Shown here: positions 60,865 through 64,000 of the stretch, piece by piece | How positions within the stretch are numbered: position 1 is the stretch's first letter | Layout: each line of letters starts with the position of its first letter | Origin: an uncultured Candidatus Entotheonella sp. | GTDB taxonomy: Bacteria; Tectomicrobia; Entotheonellia; Entotheonellales; Entotheonellaceae | Assembly (NCBI GenBank): GCA_951828535.1 | Contig: OX639990.1 | Span: forward strand, 3,335,300-3,399,299 | Direction of reading: 5' to 3' | Length of the DNA: 64,000 nucleotides | Notes under the pieces: model-generated | Seen by the model: only the letters and a program-made list of their open reading frames with translations | What the model was told of the DNA's origin: nothing | Database searches by the model: none | Translations under genes and position numbers: made by a program

Positions 60865-61215
60865 TCAGGGATAGGATTCCTTGTCGCCCGGTTTGGTGCC
60901 CAGCCGGATTTCCTCACCGTTCGAGACGCCGTCGTAGTCCGAATCCTTTTCTTCAACGGCGAGATAGATTTCCACCGCCGGTTCCATGCCTGCCTTCTTG
61001 GCGCGCCGCAGCGCCCTGCCGTACGAGTTCAGTTTCCGCTTGTTTATGTGGCAGACTTTACAGGAGGCGTAGTACAAGTCCGTGTCGGGTATGAGGTAGT
61101 CGTAGTAGAGCTTCTCGAAGTGTTTCTGATCCTTGTTGTGCGCCCCGGCGATAACCGCCGCGGCCAACAAGAGGCCTGCCGCCGCGACGGCGCATAGCAC
61201 GTGGTTGCCTTTCAT
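60865..61215 (-). CDS. Secreted CxxCH protein with calcium-type Asp loop
   Basis: 116 residues. MKGNHVLCAVAAAGLLLAAAVIAGA is a signal peptide. YYASCKVCHINKRKLNSYGR contains the heme-binding CxxCH (CKVCH) of c-type cytochromes. The C-terminal EEKDSDYDGVSNGEEIRLGT has the D-x-D-x-D-G loop of thrombospondin type 3/dockerin-like Ca sites. Likely a periplasmic monoheme protein. Starts at ATG 61215 after AAGGGAAGGACTCTCGA. Confidence 0.87.
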   Translation of the reverse strand: MKGNHVLCAVAAAGLLLAAAVIAGAHNKDQKHFEKLYYDYLIPDTDLYYASCKVCHINKRKLNSYGRALRRAKKAGMEPAVEIYLAVEEKDSDYDGVSNGEEIRLGTKPGDKESYP

Positions 61216-61319
61216 TCGAGAGTCCTTCCCTTTTCAGGTCACGTCTCTGTCGCAAGGCGCCACAATGACTCGCCGGGCGAGCAGCGGAGGGGCATCTTAA
61301 CATAACGGCGAGGCGTCGA

Positions 61320-61348
61320 TTGACAATGCCATCCGGTGTCCATATGCT
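61320..61348 (+). promoter_or_regulatory. Promoter of the enolase-superfamily gene
   Basis: TTGACA (61320-61325), 17-bp spacer, TATGCT (61343-61348); near-identical to the tRNA-fMet promoter at 13574. Confidence 0.75.
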
Positions 61349-61411
61349 GCGCTCCCGGCACAGAGTTCCGAATTGGGCTTAGTTGGTCATTGCTTCTCGC
61401 GAGGTGAGACG

Positions 61412-62536
61412 TTGAAGATCACAGACATCACAGTGAATCAGTTGAAGAGCTTCTTGCCCAAGGAAGCGACGCCCTTCGTCGGCGCTGGCGGCCGGCTGAT
61501 CGTGCGTGTGTACACCGACGAGGGCATCGTGGGCATCGCCGAGGGCTCCCGCAATTTGAGCGTGTTCCGGGCCTACATCGACGACCTCGTCAAACCGCTG
61601 CTGGTTGGCGTCAATCCCTTGCAGCCCAAGCGCCTCTGGGAACTGCTGGCGCAGGGCAGCGGCCAACACGCGACGCGGTTTCCGCCGCAGGTCGTCGGCG
61701 CCATCGACATTTGCTGTTGGGACATCCTGGGCAAGGCGGCCGGCCTTCCTGTACACACGCTGCTGGGCGGCCTCAAGCGACGGGAAATTCCTTTGTACTG
61801 GAGCCGCGGCAACGGTTGGAAGAAGGCGCCAGGCGCCATGCTGCAGGAGGTGCAGGAGGGGTTCGAAAAGGGTTTCCGGGCCTTCAAGGTGCGCATGGAT
61901 TGGCGGGACTATCGGCAGGACGGCAACCCGATGAAGGACTTCGCCATCTTCCGCACCTGCAGGGAGTGGCTGCCCGACGACGTGCCGCTGGGATTCGACG
62001 CCAACAACGGCTATTCCGTCTCCACGGCGATCGAGCAGGGCCGCCGGCTGGAGTCATTTGGCGTGGCGCACTTCGAGGAGCCGCTGCCGCAGTACGACCT
62101 GCGCGGCCTTCGACAGGTTGTGGACGCGCTGGATTGCGCCGTTTCCACCGGTGAGCAGGAGACCTCGTCGTGGCGCTTCCGGGACTTGATGGACCTGGCG
62201 AATCCCGACATCCTGCAGCCGGACATTCTGAACGTCGGCGGCCTCACCGAGATGCTGCGGGTGTATGACATGGCGGTGGCCAGCAATAAGGTCATCATGC
62301 CGCACAGCCCCAACGTCGGCGTCAACTCGGTCGCCAGCCTGCACGCTTACGGCACCGTTACCAACGCCGTCAGACCGCACGAATTCTCAGAGGAATTTAC
62401 CGGTCCCACCGAGCGTGTGGCGGAACTGTTCGTGGACCCGATCATTCCCGAAAACGGCGTCATCAAGTTGCCGGACAGACCCGGCTTTGGGCTGGAGTTT
62501 GACGACAAGGTCCTGGAAAAGGCGATTGTTGCCTGA
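61412..62536 (+). CDS. Enolase-superfamily (mandelate racemase/muconate lactonizing) enzyme
   Basis: 374 residues, TTG start at 61412 preceded by GAGGTGAGAC; an upstream in-frame TTG lacks that site. Capping domain VRVYTDEGIVGIAEGSRNLS, then the barrel: KVRMDWRDYRQ with catalytic Lys, GFDANNGYSVSTAIEQGRRL (metal Asp), FEEPLPQYDLRGLRQV (metal Glu), VSTGEQETSSW, and PDILQPDILNVGGLTEMLRV, then HSPNVGVNSVASLH. Likely a sugar-acid dehydratase or racemase. Next gene is convergent. Confidence 0.9.
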   Translation: MKITDITVNQLKSFLPKEATPFVGAGGRLIVRVYTDEGIVGIAEGSRNLSVFRAYIDDLVKPLLVGVNPLQPKRLWELLAQGSGQHATRFPPQVVGAIDICCWDILGKAAGLPVHTLLGGLKRREIPLYWSRGNGWKKAPGAMLQEVQEGFEKGFRAFKVRMDWRDYRQDGNPMKDFAIFRTCREWLPDDVPLGFDANNGYSVSTAIEQGRRLESFGVAHFEEPLPQYDLRGLRQVVDALDCAVSTGEQETSSWRFRDLMDLANPDILQPDILNVGGLTEMLRVYDMAVASNKVIMPHSPNVGVNSVASLHAYGTVTNAVRPHEFSEEFTGPTERVAELFVDPIIPENGVIKLPDRPGFGLEFDDKVLEKAIVA

Positions 62537-62548
62537 GCAGGATGCGGA

Positions 62549-63355
62549 TCAGGAGACAGCGCCGAGGAAGCGCAGGGTTTCGTGGGCGCATTCTTCGCTG
62601 CGGGTCAGGAAGACGTGATGGCTGGAATCATAGAACATCACCAGGCGGGCGTTGGGAATGGCCTCGCACATCGCCCGCGCGTCTTCCACCGGGACGATCG
62701 GCGACTGGCCGGGATGCAAAATGAGGGCCGGCACCTGTACCCTGGGGCAGGTAGATGACATGTCAACGCTCGGCAGGAAGCGCGAAATGGCACGGATGAC
62801 GTCCACGTCCGTGCGTCCTACCAGATCCGCAAACCACTGAATCATCTGTTGATCGTCTTTATCGGGGTCGAACCGCGTGGCGGTGTCGTACAGGTACCAC
62901 TCCTTGACGGTCATTTGCTGGAGTTGTTTCGACCACTGCCGCACCTTGTCCTGCACCGCACCGGGATAGCGATACGGCGTGGAGCACAGCGTCAGGCTGG
63001 CAAGGCGGTCCGGATAATCGAGGGCAAACTGAATCCCCACGTTCCCCCCCAGCGACTCACCCACCCAGTGAATGCGGCGGACTGCCAGGCGATCGAGCAG
63101 CAACTTGGCCTCGCGCGCCAGGGTCTCCAGGGACCACGGATAACCCACCCGCGGCGGTGCCGAACGGCCATGCCCGCGGTAGTCCGTTCGCAGCACGCGA
63201 TAATGCCTTGCCAAGATGGGCACCCAGCCGTACCACACATCGACGGTGCGTCCCAGACCGTGGTAGAGTAGCACCATTTCCGGCTCTTTCCAGGGGTCCG
63301 TGAAGTCGTCGATTTCGTAGTACGTCAAATAACCGTCAATCTCACCGGTGAGCAT
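62549..63355 (-). CDS. Alpha/beta hydrolase
   Basis: 268 residues. LLYHGLGRTVDVWYGWVPIL is the oxyanion start, RTDYRGHGRSAPPRVGY follows, WVGESLGGNVGIQFALDYPD contains the nucleophile elbow G-E-S-L-G, PALILHPGQSPIVPVEDARA holds the acid-loop region and YDSSHHVFLTRSEE the catalytic His. It lies 12 bases from the end of the enolase-family gene, convergent. ATG 63355; upstream the SDR gene is divergent. Substrate unknown. Confidence 0.92.
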   Translation of the reverse strand: MLTGEIDGYLTYYEIDDFTDPWKEPEMVLLYHGLGRTVDVWYGWVPILARHYRVLRTDYRGHGRSAPPRVGYPWSLETLAREAKLLLDRLAVRRIHWVGESLGGNVGIQFALDYPDRLASLTLCSTPYRYPGAVQDKVRQWSKQLQQMTVKEWYLYDTATRFDPDKDDQQMIQWFADLVGRTDVDVIRAISRFLPSVDMSSTCPRVQVPALILHPGQSPIVPVEDARAMCEAIPNARLVMFYDSSHHVFLTRSEECAHETLRFLGAVS

Positions 63356-63492
63356 CGTTAACTCCTCCCGCCACCATCATTTTCTCGCCCGGCTAAGCGT
63401 ATTATTTTGAGGCCTTGGGGGCGAGATGCGCAGGGGTGCGTTGTAGGGGAGATTGGCATCGTTGTCAAGTGCCGACAGAGGGAGAGCAGGTG

Positions 63493-64000
63493 ATGGATTT
63501 GTTTGATTTGCGGGGTAAAGCGGCAATCGTGACCGGGGGTAACGGCGGCCTGGGGCGCGGCATGGCGCTGGGTTTGGCGGCGGCCGGTGCGAATTTGGTG
63601 ATCGCGGCTCGCGATCAGGCCAAAACGGCCGAGACGGCGGCGGAATTGCGGCAGATGTACGGCGTCGAGGTATTGGAGGTGCAGGTCGACGTGTGCGACG
63701 AATCCTCCGTGCACGCCATGGTGGAGCAGACGCTGACTACATTCGGTCGGTTGAATATCCTGATCAACAACGCAGGTACCAACATCCGCAGGCCGCCCGA
63801 AGAGCTGAGCATGGACGATTGGCGCACCATCATGGACACCAACCTGACCAGCACCTTCCTCTGCTCGCAGGCTGTGTACGACGCAATGGTGCAGGGCGGC
63901 GGCGGCAAGATCATCAACAACGGCTCGATGTTTTCCATCTTCGGCGGCAGCCACGTATTGGCGTACGGCGCCAGCAAGGGCGGCGTGGTGCAGTTCACCA
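63493..64000 (+). CDS. SDR-family oxidoreductase (3' end beyond window)
   Basis: First 169 codons of an SDR from ATG 63493, after GGAGAGCAGG. MDLFDLRGKAAIVTGGNGGL with TGGNGGLG gives the cofactor motif, LINNAGTNIRRPPEELS the NNAG motif, and IINNGSMFSIFGGSHVLAYG then ASKGGVVQFT the Ser and Tyr/Lys catalytic residues. No stop is reached before the window ends. Resembles gluconate 5-dehydrogenase/2-deoxy-D-gluconate 3-dehydrogenase-type SDRs, which would suit a sugar-acid role beside the enolase-family gene. Confidence 0.9.
   Translation, partial: MDLFDLRGKAAIVTGGNGGLGRGMALGLAAAGANLVIAARDQAKTAETAAELRQMYGVEVLEVQVDVCDESSVHAMVEQTLTTFGRLNILINNAGTNIRRPPEELSMDDWRTIMDTNLTSTFLCSQAVYDAMVQGGGGKIINNGSMFSIFGGSHVLAYGASKGGVVQFT

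Overview
The window is GC-rich, Gram-negative-type bacterial DNA. It encodes lipoproteins, a Slam-type outer-membrane protein, a class A PBP beside an LpoA-like activator, and DapF. Short intergenic gaps, ATGA stop/start overlaps and sigma70-type promoters point to a proteobacterium-like or related uncultured lineage. Four luciferase-like (LLM) oxidoreductases, MmgE/PrpD, D-aminoacylase, enolase-superfamily and SDR enzymes suggest a metabolically versatile environmental or host-associated organism. No rRNA is present, and the species cannot be named from the sequence alone.

Layout. 1-0.5 kb: tail of an ABC ATPase. 0.8-2.8 kb: AT-richer accessory DNA with a frameshifted HigBA-like toxin-antitoxin pair, a DUF6941-like gene and a decayed antitoxin/VapC pair. 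2.8-13.5 kb: catabolic enzymes, interrupted by an intact VapBC-like pair at 6.7-7.3 kb. 13.6 kb: initiator tRNA. 13.8-18.0 kb: envelope genes, namely a secreted Asn-Pro-Cys repeat protein, a Slam-like barrel with a TbpB-like candidate lipoprotein, and a membrane-anchored coiled coil. 18.2-25.6 kb: LLM enzymes, a sigma54 activator and small enzymes, peppered with GC-rich palindromes that flank or enter genes. 25.7-27.4 kb: a convergent type II-like restriction-modification pair. 27.6-31.5 kb: GDP-mannose synthesis, KhpA and an LpoA-like lipoprotein.

39.2-31.4 kb, minus strand: a compact seven-gene housekeeping operon (rluB-like, FlgT-like, yicC, gmk, coaBC, UDG4, PBP1A). 39.5-42.8 kb: selA and selB, the selenocysteine machinery. 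45.3-52.2 kb: a five-gene operon DUF1800 / NHL propeller / DUF1501 / 44-aa membrane peptide / 1042-aa tandem-repeat coiled coil, function unknown. 52.3 kb: a MurA whose catalytic Cys is replaced by Asp. 54.9-57.9 kb: dapF / threonine aldolase / LLM operon. 58.1-59.8 kb: a redox cluster with two selenoprotein genes that ordinary ORF calling breaks at in-frame UGA (an ArsC-like UxxC protein and a glutaredoxin-like UGPC protein), facing a ferredoxin-thioredoxin-reductase-like gene. The last 4 kb carries an EEP-fold protein, a CxxCH protein, an enolase-superfamily enzyme, an alpha/beta hydrolase and a truncated SDR.

The strongest discoveries are the tandem selenoproteins with SECIS-like hairpins, supported by selAB 16 kb away; the repeat-protein operon at 45-52 kb; the Slam/lipoprotein pair; the palindrome-flanked DUF559 gene; and toxin-antitoxin genes broken at homopolymers. 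All family names come from motif recognition by eye; no database search was run.
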